From the NCBI GenBank assembly GCA_039980455.1, contig JBDXCG010000003.1, positions 1,984,001-2,048,000 on the forward strand: a stretch of DNA of 64,000 nucleotides, read 5' to 3'. Under the pieces are notes generated by a model. That model made no database searches, was not told the DNA's origin, and worked only from the letters and a program-made list of their open reading frames with translations. The DNA is from CALINF01 sp039980455 (GTDB lineage Bacteria; Pseudomonadota; Gammaproteobacteria; Pseudomonadales; Halieaceae). Numbering within the stretch: the first letter of the stretch is position 1; the number at the start of each line of letters is the position of its first letter. Positions 51,566 to 60,434 of this stretch are shown piece by piece. Made by a program: the position numbers and the translations under genes.

Positions 51566-52645
51566 ATGAGCGACCTGTTCACACCCTTGAGCTTCAATCA
51601 TGGCCCCAGCATGAAGAACAGGTTCATGCTGGCACCATTGACCAATTGCCAAAGCGGTGTCGACGGCGTGTTGTCTGATGATGAGTTTCACTGGCTGACG
51701 TTGCGGGCCCAAGGCGGTTTTGGACTCACCATGACCTGCGCCGCTCACGTGCAACGCATCGGCCAGGGGTTTCCAGGTCAGTTGGGCATCTGGAGCGACG
51801 AGCATCTGCCCGGCTTGACCCGTCTTGCGAAAGAGATCAAAGCACACGACAGCGTGGCTATCTGCCAACTGCATCATGCAGGCATGCGCTCGCCCGAGGA
51901 GCTGATCGGCGAAGCGCCAGTGTGCCCATCGGCGAACGAACGCGCGGGCGCCCGTGAACTGAGTCTGGAAGAAACCGAGCAATTGATAGAAGACTTTATC
52001 GTTGGCGCGGTCCGCGCCGAGCAAGCAGGCTTTGATGGGGTGGAGCTTCACGGCGCACACGGCTACATCTTGTGCCAATACTTTAGCGCATCTATTAATC
52101 ACAGAACTGATCGCTTTGGGGGCAGCGTAGAGAACCGCTTTCGCATACTGTTTGACATCATTGACGGGGTACGTGCGCGCTGCGGCAGCGACTTCATGGT
52201 CGGTGTGCGTTTATCGCCTGAACGATTTGGCATGCAATTGGCAGAGGTATTAGACATTGCGCAGCAGTGTCTGTTGGACGAGCGTTTGGATTTTCTGGAT
52301 ATGTCACTCTGGGACGTATTCAAAGAGCCTGAGGATTCCGGGTATGCTGGCAAAACCCTGCTCCAGCATTTTGCCGCACTGGAGCGAGGTTCTGTGCGCC
52401 TGGGGGTTGCCGGTAACATCCGCACGCCGGAACACGCTGAGAAGGCTCTCGCCGAAAATATTGACTGGATCATGCTGGGCCGCGCTGCCATCCTCAATCA
52501 CGATTTCCCCGCTCAATACCAACAGGATTCGGCGTTTGTTCCAGCGGCCATTCCCGTAACCCGAGCACATTTGCGCAACGAGGGTTTGAGCGAGGGATTC
52601 ATCGATTACTTCGGCGGAAACTGGCCGGAAAATCTGGCCGACTAA
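51566..52645 (+). CDS. NADH:flavin oxidoreductase (old yellow enzyme family)
   Basis: A 359-residue FMN protein with a TIM-barrel. Motifs are FMLAPLTNCQSG (N-terminal FMN site), ICQLHHAGMRS and GVELHGAHGYILCQYFSA with the active-site His pair, then HRTDRFGGSVENRFR, GNIRTPEHAEKALAE and DWIMLGRAAI. It should reduce activated C=C bonds such as enones or enoyl compounds using NAD(P)H. ATG 51566 follows AAAGGAAA and begins the usual N-terminus; the longer frame from 51512 is less likely. It is divergent from the acyl-CoA dehydrogenase/kinase operon. Confidence 0.87.
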   Translation: MSDLFTPLSFNHGPSMKNRFMLAPLTNCQSGVDGVLSDDEFHWLTLRAQGGFGLTMTCAAHVQRIGQGFPGQLGIWSDEHLPGLTRLAKEIKAHDSVAICQLHHAGMRSPEELIGEAPVCPSANERAGARELSLEETEQLIEDFIVGAVRAEQAGFDGVELHGAHGYILCQYFSASINHRTDRFGGSVENRFRILFDIIDGVRARCGSDFMVGVRLSPERFGMQLAEVLDIAQQCLLDERLDFLDMSLWDVFKEPEDSGYAGKTLLQHFAALERGSVRLGVAGNIRTPEHAEKALAENIDWIMLGRAAILNHDFPAQYQQDSAFVPAAIPVTRAHLRNEGLSEGFIDYFGGNWPENLAD

Positions 52646-52763
52646 ACCGCCTGAATCGACCTACAGTGTCTGCAATGGCTCACCGCTTCACAATGGCGCG
52701 CCGCAACGCAATTATAGACATCAGATGACAGCAGAACCTGTCTGCCCGAAACCCACCTCACTC

Positions 52764-52793
52764 GGTAAGCTACACCGCAGCTTGCAGCTTACC
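52764..52793. repeat. Inverted repeat after the flavin oxidoreductase gene
   Basis: GGTAAGCT and AGCTTACC form a perfect 8-base stem with a 14-base loop. A short T-run is found some bases downstream, so this may be a weak terminator of the flavin oxidoreductase gene. Confidence 0.35.
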
Positions 52794-52814
52794 CAGCGGG
52801 CTTTCATCATCACG

Positions 52815-52831
52815 AGACTATGGCATAGTCT
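52815..52831. promoter_or_regulatory. Palindrome upstream of the DUF4105 gene
   Basis: AGACTAT-GGC-ATAGTCT is a perfect inverted repeat with 7-base arms, 28 bases before the start codon. Its size and place suit an operator, but no adjacent regulator gene is known. Confidence 0.35.
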
Positions 52832-52858
52832 GACTCTACGACGCCTTAAGGTCATCCT

Positions 52859-53740
52859 ATGTTGAGAGCTCTGTGGGTTTTTGCTGGCATTGCAGCCGTG
52901 CTATCTATCTATCTGGCACTGCAAGAGCCTCTCAACAGTGGACCCTGGCAGCCTGGGCAAACCAGAACGCCAGTAGCCGAGATCTCTGGTCGCACGCTGT
53001 CGATAACCGACGTCAGAGACTTCACTTACGCCCGCGATAGTACCGAAGTCGTCGATAGGCGCTACGTGGATAAAACCTACAACCTGGATCAGCTGGACCG
53101 GGTGTGGTTTGGCCTGTCCCACTTTGGGCCGTATGGGATGGCACATTCCTTTCTCAGTTTTGAATTCACCAGTGGCGACAATCTAGTGCTTTCTCTGGAA
53201 GCCAGACTGCGCCCCGACCAGAGTTACAGCCCAACGCTAGGGTTAATGCGGCAGTATACGAAGATCTATGTCATGGCCACTGAGCGTGACGTGATTGGTT
53301 TGAGAACCCAACATCGCGGCGAACGCGTGTTGCTGTACCCTATTGTTAACTATGGCAACACCAGTCCGGAGGCCTTTTTACGCACGTTTCTTACCGACCT
53401 GAATGCATTGGCAACCACACCCGCGTTCTACAACACACTGCTGGACAACTGCCTGACCAACCTGTTGAAAAACACCGCAAGCAGTGACGAGATCGGGTTC
53501 GCCGATCTGCGTGTGTTGCTGCCGGGGCGGTCAGATAGATTGACCTATATTTTCGGTGCAACTCCCGACAGCATGCCATTTGAGACTGCGCGGGCTATGG
53601 CCACGATCAAGCCAGAGTCTACCAGTACCAACGACAGCGAATTTTCTACCAAAATCCGCTGCGGCTGGGCGCCATTGTTTCCGGAATTGGCTGAGGTTTG
53701 TGCAGCTATATCGCCACTAGCTAACGAAGCCACACCCTAG
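52859..53740 (+). CDS. DUF4105 domain-containing membrane-anchored protein
   Basis: A 293-residue protein with an N-terminal anchor (LWVFAGIAAVLSIYLAL). It matches DUF4105: the strand block YGMAHSFLSFEFTSGDNLVL, a middle YPIVNYGNTSPEAFLRTFL and the characteristic NTLLDNCLTNLLKN with a single conserved Cys. These proteins face the periplasm. A cysteine-peptidase-like fold has been suggested for the family, but the function is not settled. It stands as a single gene convergent with an SDR gene. No other features are clear. Confidence 0.8.
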   Translation: MLRALWVFAGIAAVLSIYLALQEPLNSGPWQPGQTRTPVAEISGRTLSITDVRDFTYARDSTEVVDRRYVDKTYNLDQLDRVWFGLSHFGPYGMAHSFLSFEFTSGDNLVLSLEARLRPDQSYSPTLGLMRQYTKIYVMATERDVIGLRTQHRGERVLLYPIVNYGNTSPEAFLRTFLTDLNALATTPAFYNTLLDNCLTNLLKNTASSDEIGFADLRVLLPGRSDRLTYIFGATPDSMPFETARAMATIKPESTSTNDSEFSTKIRCGWAPLFPELAEVCAAISPLANEATP

Positions 53741-53793
53741 AACGTGGCCCTCTATGGGCTTTCCATTAGGCGGTCACCTCACGGTAGGTGCAA

Positions 53794-54558
53794 TCAGGCG
53801 GTGAATCCACCATCTACCATATACACGCCGCCATTCAGAAACCGGCTCTCCTCGCTGGCCAAAAACAACATCAAGTTGGCGACATCTGACGGCACACCGT
53901 AGCGACCCATCGGAATACCGGCGATCAAGGATTCGCGCATCACTTCTGGTGACTCCGGCATCGTACCCTGCTCTAGCGATTCGATCATGCGGCCTTCTAT
54001 CGGTGCGGGATTCACAGTGTTTACCCTGATATTAACGGGACCGCCTTCCTTACACATTGATCGCATCAGGCCGATAACAGCGTGCTTGCTGGTGTTGTAG
54101 GCAGACATACCAGGGGCACCTGACACACCCGCAACAGATGAGGTAATAATGATGCTGCCACCGCCCGAAGAAGCCATAGCGGGGAACACATGCTTAGCGC
54201 CCAGAAATGGGCCAATGACATTGATGTCCATAAGACGCCGGAATGCATCGGTAGGATATTCCGCTACCGGAGCCACTACGCCTTCGACACCCGCGTTTGC
54301 CAACAACACATCGATACGTCCAAACACTTCCAATGCCTTGCTCACGTACGCTTTGGTATCTTCCTCGGAAGTGACATCAGCCACACAATAGTCAACCCGA
54401 TCACTTCCCAGTGCCCGCACGGCTTCCTGAAGATCTGACTCGTTAAGATCGACCAACAGCACTTGCGCGCCGCCGGCCAGAAACTGTGTTGCGATCTCGC
54501 GTGCTATCTCGCCTGCCCCACCAGTGAGGATGACTGACTTACCACTAACTGTTGCCAT
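53794..54558 (-). CDS. SDR family oxidoreductase with atypical glycine motif
   Basis: A 254-residue short-chain dehydrogenase. Catalytic Ser is in IIITSSVAGVSG and the YxxxK pair is in SAYNTSKHAVIG; NAG appears in LLANAGVEG. The cofactor loop is TGGAGEIAREIA, in which the usual G-I-G is E-I-A, so the third glycine is missing. Many SDRs with such changes still bind NAD(P), but affinity may differ. The C-terminus GGVYMVDGGFTA is standard. It is monocistronic, divergent from the YghU-like gene with about 170 bases between. Confidence 0.85.
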   Translation of the reverse strand: MATVSGKSVILTGGAGEIAREIATQFLAGGAQVLLVDLNESDLQEAVRALGSDRVDYCVADVTSEEDTKAYVSKALEVFGRIDVLLANAGVEGVVAPVAEYPTDAFRRLMDINVIGPFLGAKHVFPAMASSGGGSIIITSSVAGVSGAPGMSAYNTSKHAVIGLMRSMCKEGGPVNIRVNTVNPAPIEGRMIESLEQGTMPESPEVMRESLIAGIPMGRYGVPSDVANLMLFLASEESRFLNGGVYMVDGGFTA

Positions 54559-54730
54559 GTTTCTTCCCGTCGTTACTGACTATTAGAGATTGATGATTGT
54601 CACATAAGCCTGCGATTTGACGCAGGATTGAGTCACAAGACTTTGAGAATAGATCAATTCGCAGTTTGTGCTAGTCTCTTGCTTCGATAACAGCAAATCC
54701 AAAACAAAGTGCTCGTACAGGAGTTACATC

Positions 54731-55618
54731 ATGAGTGAAGAATCCGGCTACACACCCCCCAAGATATGGACGTGGGACTCGCAGAGTGGCGGCAAATTTA
54801 CCAACATCAACAGGCCTATCGCAGGCCCAACCCACGAGCACCCACTGCCCGTGGGCGACCATCCACTGCAACTACACTCACTGGCGACACCCAATGGCGT
54901 AAAGGTCACCATCCTTTTGGAAGAGTTGCTGGCATTGGGTTGTAGCGGCGCAGAGTACGACGCATTCATCGCCAACATAAGCGAAGGCCATCAGTTTGGT
55001 AGCGGCTTTGTAGACGCCAACCCCAACTCAAAAATTCCCGCGCTGGTAGATCACAGTACGGACCCGGTCACGCGAGTATTCGAATCCGGCTCGATACTGC
55101 TCTACCTTGCCGAAAAGTTCGATGCCTTTATCCCCAAAGATCACAAAGGGCGTACCGAGTGCATGAACTGGCTATTCTGGCAAATGGGTAGCGCACCCTA
55201 TCTGGGCGGCGGTTTTGGTCACTTCTACGCCTATGCGCCTTTCAAGATCGAATACGCCATTGATCGTTTTGCAATGGAAGTAAAACGCCAACTGGACGTT
55301 CTCGACCGTCACCTCGCCGACAATACCTACATGGCAGGCGAAGAATACTCCATCGCCGATATGGCAATATGGCCATGGTACGGCGCGCTTGTGACCAACA
55401 AAGTGTATGAAGCAGCGGAGTTCTTACAGACTCACACTTATGAACATGTGAATCGATGGGAACAACTCATCGCAGAGCGCGACGCGGTTAAGCGAGGTCG
55501 CATGGTCAATCGCGCCTGGGGTGATCCCGCTGGGCAATTGCTCGAACGACATGATGCATCCGACTTTGAGCTGCGCACGCAGGACAAAATTGCAACCGCA
55601 GAGGAAGACCTGGCCTAA
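54731..55618 (+). CDS. yghU: Glutathione-dependent disulfide-bond oxidoreductase, YghU type
   Basis: A 295-residue GST-fold protein. It follows YghU closely: the N-terminal extension YTPPKIWTWDSQSGGKFTNI and INRPIAGPTHEH, the thioredoxin-like domain with TPNGVKVTILLEELL and NPNSKIPALVDH, and the helical domain with YMAGEEYSIADMAIWPW. These enzymes bind two glutathiones without covalent links and reduce disulfides such as 2-hydroxyethyl disulfide. ATG 54731 has AGGAG 8 bases upstream and begins the family N-terminus; a longer frame from 54668 is unlikely. A strong terminator follows the gene. Confidence 0.9.
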   Translation: MSEESGYTPPKIWTWDSQSGGKFTNINRPIAGPTHEHPLPVGDHPLQLHSLATPNGVKVTILLEELLALGCSGAEYDAFIANISEGHQFGSGFVDANPNSKIPALVDHSTDPVTRVFESGSILLYLAEKFDAFIPKDHKGRTECMNWLFWQMGSAPYLGGGFGHFYAYAPFKIEYAIDRFAMEVKRQLDVLDRHLADNTYMAGEEYSIADMAIWPWYGALVTNKVYEAAEFLQTHTYEHVNRWEQLIAERDAVKRGRMVNRAWGDPAGQLLERHDASDFELRTQDKIATAEEDLA

Positions 55619-55664
55619 GCCTGCTCTCAACTTTACCCGCTGTTCACTTCTGGCAGCGACAACG

Positions 55665-55693
55665 AAAAAGCCCCTGCATAACAGGGGCTTTTT
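55665..55693. terminator. Bidirectional rho-independent terminator
   Basis: AAAAAGCCCCTG and CAGGGGCTTTTT form a 12-base perfect stem with loop CATAA. T-runs follow on both strands, so it ends both the YghU-like gene (plus) and the acyl-CoA dehydrogenase operon (minus). Confidence 0.92.
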
Positions 55694-55713
55694 TGATTCA
55701 GGCTATCGTCGAG

Positions 55714-56943
55714 CTATTTCGAGCCCTGTGGTACCTCGCTAAACGGTACACCCTTATCTACCCGCACATCCTGGGGTAAGCCCAGTACGCGCTCAGCGAT
55801 AATATTTCGCAGGATCTCATCTGTACCACCGGCGATACGCATGCCCGGCGCGCCCATAAAGGTGCCCTGAAACAAACTGCTTCTCAATGGGTCTGAGTTA
55901 TCGGGGTCGAGCATTATTCCACCCATGTCCATCAGATCCATACCGAAAGAGCTCAAGCCCTGCATCTTACGGGCACTGACAATTTTGGTAATCGAGTTTT
56001 CTGGCCCGGGCGTGTCACCACGCGACAGTGCGCTCATCACCCGATACTTGGTATTTTTCAAACCGCTCAGTTCGCAATACCAGTTCGCGATCTTGGATCG
56101 GACCGCAGCATTATCCAGTGCCGGCTCGCCATTCAGATCTACTTTAGATGCCAACTCCAGGATATGCGGTACGTCACTTCCACCGGCATCACCCACGGCC
56201 AATCGCTCATTCATCAAAGTAGTCAACGACACTCGCCAACCATCGCCGACTGCACCAAGACGCTGGCTGTCAGGAATCCGCACGTCCGTAAAGTACACCT
56301 CGTTAAAGTTTGAATCTCCGGAGATCTGCTTAATAGGGCGAATCTCCACACCCGGCGACTTCATGTCGAGGAAGAAAAAAGTCAGACCCTTGTGCTTGGG
56401 TACGCTTGGATCGCTACGCGTTACCAGTATTCCCCAGTCACAAAAGTGCGCGCCCGATGTCCAGATTTTCTGGCCGTTAATCACCCAGTCATCGCCGTCG
56501 CGTTCACAGCGAGTACGCAGATTGGCAAGATCGGAACCTGCTCCAGGCTCACTAAACAGCTGACACCAGATATCTTCTCCCGCCACCATGCGCGGCAAAC
56601 GCTTCTGCTTTTCTTCATCGCTTGCATAGGCAATCATTGTCGGTCCACACATACCAAGACCAATCGCATACGGCCCAACGGGCACATCATAACGGCCCTC
56701 TTCCTGACCCCAGATAATCTGCTCCATGGGTGTTGCGCCACGACCGCCGTACTCGGGTGGATAGTTGAGGCACGCCCAGCCGTTTTCAGATTTCAGCTTC
56801 TGCCAGACCCGGGCACGCTCGATGTATTGTTCTTCGGATTCCTCGCGTGGCTTTGCGTCTGCCTTGAGTGTTGCGTTTGCACTCAGGAATGCTCTTGCTT
56901 CTTCACGAAATGCTGCTTCTTGCGGAGTATCATCAAAGTTCAT
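55714..56943 (-). CDS. Acyl-CoA dehydrogenase, probable alpha subunit of pair 1
   Basis: A 409-residue flavoprotein. Motifs are QLFSEPGAGSDLANLRTRC, DWVINGQKIWTSGAHF and the C-terminal GGTDEILRNIIAERVLGLP. This is the type of larger subunit found in heteromeric acyl-CoA dehydrogenases of steroid and related ring or side-chain degradation (FadE26/FadE28-like, from memory). Its gene begins 2 bases after the stop of the 377-residue dehydrogenase, so the products are made together. Electrons should go to ETF. It is the last gene before the bidirectional terminator. Confidence 0.87.
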   Translation of the reverse strand: MNFDDTPQEAAFREEARAFLSANATLKADAKPREESEEQYIERARVWQKLKSENGWACLNYPPEYGGRGATPMEQIIWGQEEGRYDVPVGPYAIGLGMCGPTMIAYASDEEKQKRLPRMVAGEDIWCQLFSEPGAGSDLANLRTRCERDGDDWVINGQKIWTSGAHFCDWGILVTRSDPSVPKHKGLTFFFLDMKSPGVEIRPIKQISGDSNFNEVYFTDVRIPDSQRLGAVGDGWRVSLTTLMNERLAVGDAGGSDVPHILELASKVDLNGEPALDNAAVRSKIANWYCELSGLKNTKYRVMSALSRGDTPGPENSITKIVSARKMQGLSSFGMDLMDMGGIMLDPDNSDPLRSSLFQGTFMGAPGMRIAGGTDEILRNIIAERVLGLPQDVRVDKGVPFSEVPQGSK

Positions 56944-56945
56944 GG

Positions 56946-58079
56946 CTACGCCTCCTGTACTGAATTAAGGTCTGATTGGGATTGCAATGCATCCACCAAC
57001 TTGTCTTCCCAGGCGGTCTGATTACCCAGGTTCACCGACATGGCCTTGGCCCGGCGATAGTACATATGGCAATTGAATTCCCAGGTAAAGCCCATGCCGC
57101 CATGGGCCTGTATGTTTTCGGCTGCGCACTCATTGAACGCGTTGGTGGCACTCACGCGCGCGGTTGCTGCCGCCAACGGCAGCTCATCTGCATTGGTAGA
57201 CAGCGCCCATGCGCCGTAATAGCAATTACTACGCGCCATAGTGGCTGCCACGTACATATCAGCCAACTTATGCTTTATTGCCTGGAAGGAGGCAATCGAG
57301 CGACCAAAGGCATAGCGTCCAAGCGCATACTCGCGAGCCATCTCCAGCGCAGCTTCTGCACCACCTGATTGTTCAAACGCAAAAAGAATCGCGGCTCTAT
57401 CCATGAGCACCTGCAGTGCATCCCACCCTGCCGGATCGTCGCCAAGTTGTTCGGCCTTGGCTCCACTGAATGTCAGAACAGCCTGTGAGCGCGTGGGATC
57501 TAATGACCCAACTTTGCTGCGCTCTACACCGTCTCCTACCAAATCCACAACTGTCAGGACCACGCCGTTATCGCCACGGGCGACAACAACCGCAAAGTCG
57601 GCCACATCGCCATCAGGAACCGGCAATTTTTCGCCCGTCAAAGCGCCACCAGCGAATTGGGTGGCGATATTTTTGGCAGTAGCGGCATGACGCCCTTCAG
57701 CGATCGCCACTGTACCAATGATTTCTCCCGCGGCCAGACGAGGCAGATAGTGCTGCTTCTGCGCCTCCGAGCCAAACTGCAGGAGCGCTTCAGTCGCCAG
57801 GTAGACACTAGACGCAAAGGGTGTAGGTGCCAGCGAACGACCCAGCTCTTCGGCAATCACGCACAGTTCCAGATAACCCATACCAAGCCCGTCGTACTGC
57901 TCGGGAATACTCACACCTGTCCAGCCAAGCTCTACCATGTTCTGCCATACGGCCTGATCATAGGAGACTTCGTCGTCGTCCAGTACTTTGCGTACGGTGT
58001 CCAGCGGGCACTGCTCACGCAGGAACCGTTGAGCTTGCTCTCTCAACAGATTCTGTTCTTCGGAAAATTCAAAATTCAT
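56946..58079 (-). CDS. Acyl-CoA dehydrogenase, probable beta subunit of pair 1
   Basis: A 377-residue protein. N-terminal MNFEFSEEQNLLREQAQRFL and GWTGVSIPEQYDGLGMGYLE are standard; the middle has weaker substrate-binding motifs (GTVAIAEGRHAAT), and the C-terminal segment is NIQAHGGMGFTWEFNCHMYY followed by RRAKAMSVNLG. There is no TEGxxEI-type segment, as in partner subunits of heteromeric dehydrogenases. It is directly upstream of the 409-residue subunit gene with a 2-base gap, supporting an alpha-beta complex. Confidence 0.86.
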   Translation of the reverse strand: MNFEFSEEQNLLREQAQRFLREQCPLDTVRKVLDDDEVSYDQAVWQNMVELGWTGVSIPEQYDGLGMGYLELCVIAEELGRSLAPTPFASSVYLATEALLQFGSEAQKQHYLPRLAAGEIIGTVAIAEGRHAATAKNIATQFAGGALTGEKLPVPDGDVADFAVVVARGDNGVVLTVVDLVGDGVERSKVGSLDPTRSQAVLTFSGAKAEQLGDDPAGWDALQVLMDRAAILFAFEQSGGAEAALEMAREYALGRYAFGRSIASFQAIKHKLADMYVAATMARSNCYYGAWALSTNADELPLAAATARVSATNAFNECAAENIQAHGGMGFTWEFNCHMYYRRAKAMSVNLGNQTAWEDKLVDALQSQSDLNSVQEA

Positions 58080-58195
58080 CGCGTCTGTCGTCCTCTCGTT
58101 ACGTCATTATTTTGTGTGGCCGTAGTGTCACTATCCTTGCACAGGAGGTCAACTATAGCCGGATGCCTCGATTCAAAACACCTGGACTGGTCTGG

Positions 58196-59194
58196 CTACT
58201 TCACCGTCGCCAGAAACGGCCATACCTGATCTGCTCCACGCGCACAGAGTCTGGAACCCAGTGCCTGCTGCCAGTAGCGCTCATTGCCAAAATCTTCGCG
58301 CCAAACCCACAGCCTGCGAGTGTAGTGGTGCAAGACATGCTCATGCGTGAATCCCATAGCACCAAACAGCTGGTGTACCGTATCAGTGACGATGCCAGTG
58401 GCCTCGCCAATGCGAGCCTTTGCTATGGCTATCTCATCCCGTTGCCGATCAGTATTGAGAAAGGCCAACGCACCATCGTGCGCCTTGCCGGCGACAGCCA
58501 CCTCGGCCGCGACACCAGCTACCGCATGTTGAATCACCTGGAATCGAGCCAACGGGCGACCGAACTGCTCGCGCATTGTCACCTGCTCCACCACCAGCTC
58601 CAACAGACGCTGCATAGCGCCCACCGCCATAGCGCATCGAGATAGCGCTAACAGTTCATAGGGTTGCTCACTGCAATCAACAGCAACCAGCTCGCTATCG
58701 TGCAGTGCGTCATACGGTTCACCCGCGCTATTCTTGAGCGAGGTCCACGTGCCCGTCTCTGCCTTAAACAATACACCGTCTTGCGTAGCAGCCAGACAAA
58801 CCTGCGCCTGTTGCCCCCAGGGCACATCAACCACTGCGGACTCGCGTATCTGCCCCATAGAGGTAAGTAAGGCGTCATCCGCTTCAGCGTCCAGCCAGCG
58901 ATTGGCCAGCATCCATTCGGCCAGCGGAATGGGTAGCGCGTGGTATCCAGCCACTTTCAGTAGCGCAAAGGCATCCGCCAATGCGAATCCGCTTTCGCGC
59001 TCGGCCAAGCGATGGAACCCATACTCGGCCAACTTGGAAGCCAGATCGGCGGCAAATTCGCCTCGCTCTGCTGAATCCAATAACGCTTTATCGCAGTGAT
59101 CACCGAACAGACGATGCGCTGACTCCAGCAGCAGACGCTGTGACTGCGCACTGTCATCGAGCGAAGAGGACTCGGAATTTACATTGTCATTCAT
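58196..59194 (-). CDS. Acyl-CoA dehydrogenase, probable beta subunit of pair 2 (short)
   Basis: A 332-residue member, shorter than the usual 380. It contains AEYGFHRLAERESGFALADA, a middle with ESAVVDVPWGQQAQVCLAAT, MREQFGRPLARFQVIQHAV, and a C-terminal TVHQLFGAMGFTHEHVLHHY. The FAD-binding middle beta domain is reduced and the C-terminal catalytic-type segment is absent, typical of partner subunits. The ATG overlaps the stop of the 376-residue dehydrogenase as TGATG, so translation is coupled. It likely forms a heteromeric complex with that protein. Confidence 0.85.
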   Translation of the reverse strand: MNDNVNSESSSLDDSAQSQRLLLESAHRLFGDHCDKALLDSAERGEFAADLASKLAEYGFHRLAERESGFALADAFALLKVAGYHALPIPLAEWMLANRWLDAEADDALLTSMGQIRESAVVDVPWGQQAQVCLAATQDGVLFKAETGTWTSLKNSAGEPYDALHDSELVAVDCSEQPYELLALSRCAMAVGAMQRLLELVVEQVTMREQFGRPLARFQVIQHAVAGVAAEVAVAGKAHDGALAFLNTDRQRDEIAIAKARIGEATGIVTDTVHQLFGAMGFTHEHVLHHYTRRLWVWREDFGNERYWQQALGSRLCARGADQVWPFLATVK

Positions 59195-60324
59195 CAGCGC
59201 AGCCCCAGTCCGCGAGCGATCATGCCTCTGAGAATCTCGCTGGTGCCGCCGCGCAGACTAAAGGAGGGTGACAATAACAAGCTATCTGTGAGCACCTGAT
59301 CAAACACTTCTCTGTCGCAATCTATCGGTGCTGCCAGCCGGGCGATTTCAAGCGACAGCTTCTCAAAACGATTACCCAAATCTTTTACCAGTGCCGCCTC
59401 TACGTTCGGCATCTTGCCGTCCTGTAACATCCCCGCTACCGACAGCGACATTCGGCGCAAACTAAGCAGGTGGCTGGCCAATCGGCCTACTGCAGCAGCT
59501 TGATCACCCTGTGGGTTATGACCCACAAGACGTACCAGTTCAAGAAACACCCTGAATGTCGAGAGGAACCGCTCTGGACCACTGCGTTCATAGCCCAACT
59601 CGGAGGTCACTTGCTGCCAGCCATTTCCCTCAACACCCACCAGGGCGCTATCGGGCACCAAAACGTCGGTAAACACCACCTCATTGAACTCACTGTTACC
59701 GGTCATGCTGTCGATGGGGCGAACGTGTACTCCTTGCGCATTCAGGTCAATTATCAATTGCGACATGCCCGCATGGCGATTCTCAGATGGCGGTGCAGTT
59801 CGCACCAGCGTCATAAGATAGTGATTGAGATGAGCGCCCGTGGTCCACAACTTCGTGCCATTCACCAGCCAACCCCCATCTACGCGCTCTGCGGTGGTAC
59901 GTATGGCAGCCAGATCAGACCCTGCATTGGGTTCGCTCATACCGATGGAGAAATAACAGGTGCCGGCGCAGATAAGCGGCAGATAAAATTCTCGTTGCGC
60001 CTGCGTACCATGACCTAGCAGCAGTGGAGCTGTTTGGCGATCCGAAATCCAATGCGCTCCCACCGGTGCGCCAGCGGCGAGCAATTCCTCGGTAACCACA
60101 TAGCGGTCGAAGAAACCGCGTCCGCCGCCACCATAGCGCTCGGGTATCGTCATGCCCAACCAGCCGGCAGCACCCAGTGCAGCGGAAAATTCAGGGGAGT
60201 GCCCGCTGGTAAAATCAGAGTTCCGCCTGTGACCGGCAGGTAGATTGGTCGCGATAAACTCGCGAATCACCGGACGCAGCTGCTCGCTGGACTCAGGCAA
60301 TGTCGCGGGATCAAAACTTAGCAT
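59194..60324 (-). CDS. Acyl-CoA dehydrogenase, probable alpha subunit of pair 2
   Basis: A 376-residue flavoprotein. Motifs include CYFSIGMSEPNAGSDLAAIR, GWLVNGTKLWTTGAHLNHYL, GNSEFNEVVFTDVLVPDSAL and the C-terminal LRGGTSEILRGMIARGLGLR. It is the larger partner of the 332-residue gene downstream, whose start overlaps its stop. It is the first gene of the four-dehydrogenase minus-strand run (60324 to 55714) and is divergent from a crotonase-family gene, with about 110 bases that should hold both promoters. Confidence 0.87.
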   Translation of the reverse strand: MLSFDPATLPESSEQLRPVIREFIATNLPAGHRRNSDFTSGHSPEFSAALGAAGWLGMTIPERYGGGGRGFFDRYVVTEELLAAGAPVGAHWISDRQTAPLLLGHGTQAQREFYLPLICAGTCYFSIGMSEPNAGSDLAAIRTTAERVDGGWLVNGTKLWTTGAHLNHYLMTLVRTAPPSENRHAGMSQLIIDLNAQGVHVRPIDSMTGNSEFNEVVFTDVLVPDSALVGVEGNGWQQVTSELGYERSGPERFLSTFRVFLELVRLVGHNPQGDQAAAVGRLASHLLSLRRMSLSVAGMLQDGKMPNVEAALVKDLGNRFEKLSLEIARLAAPIDCDREVFDQVLTDSLLLSPSFSLRGGTSEILRGMIARGLGLR

Positions 60325-60434
60325 AGCGTGGGTAAGCCCTTCACGTGTTGATGGCTCTATTGCCGTGTGGCATTGGGACTGGAGACTATACTATGCTCTT
60401 CGCATGTGAATCGACCTTACGGAATATCCAACCT

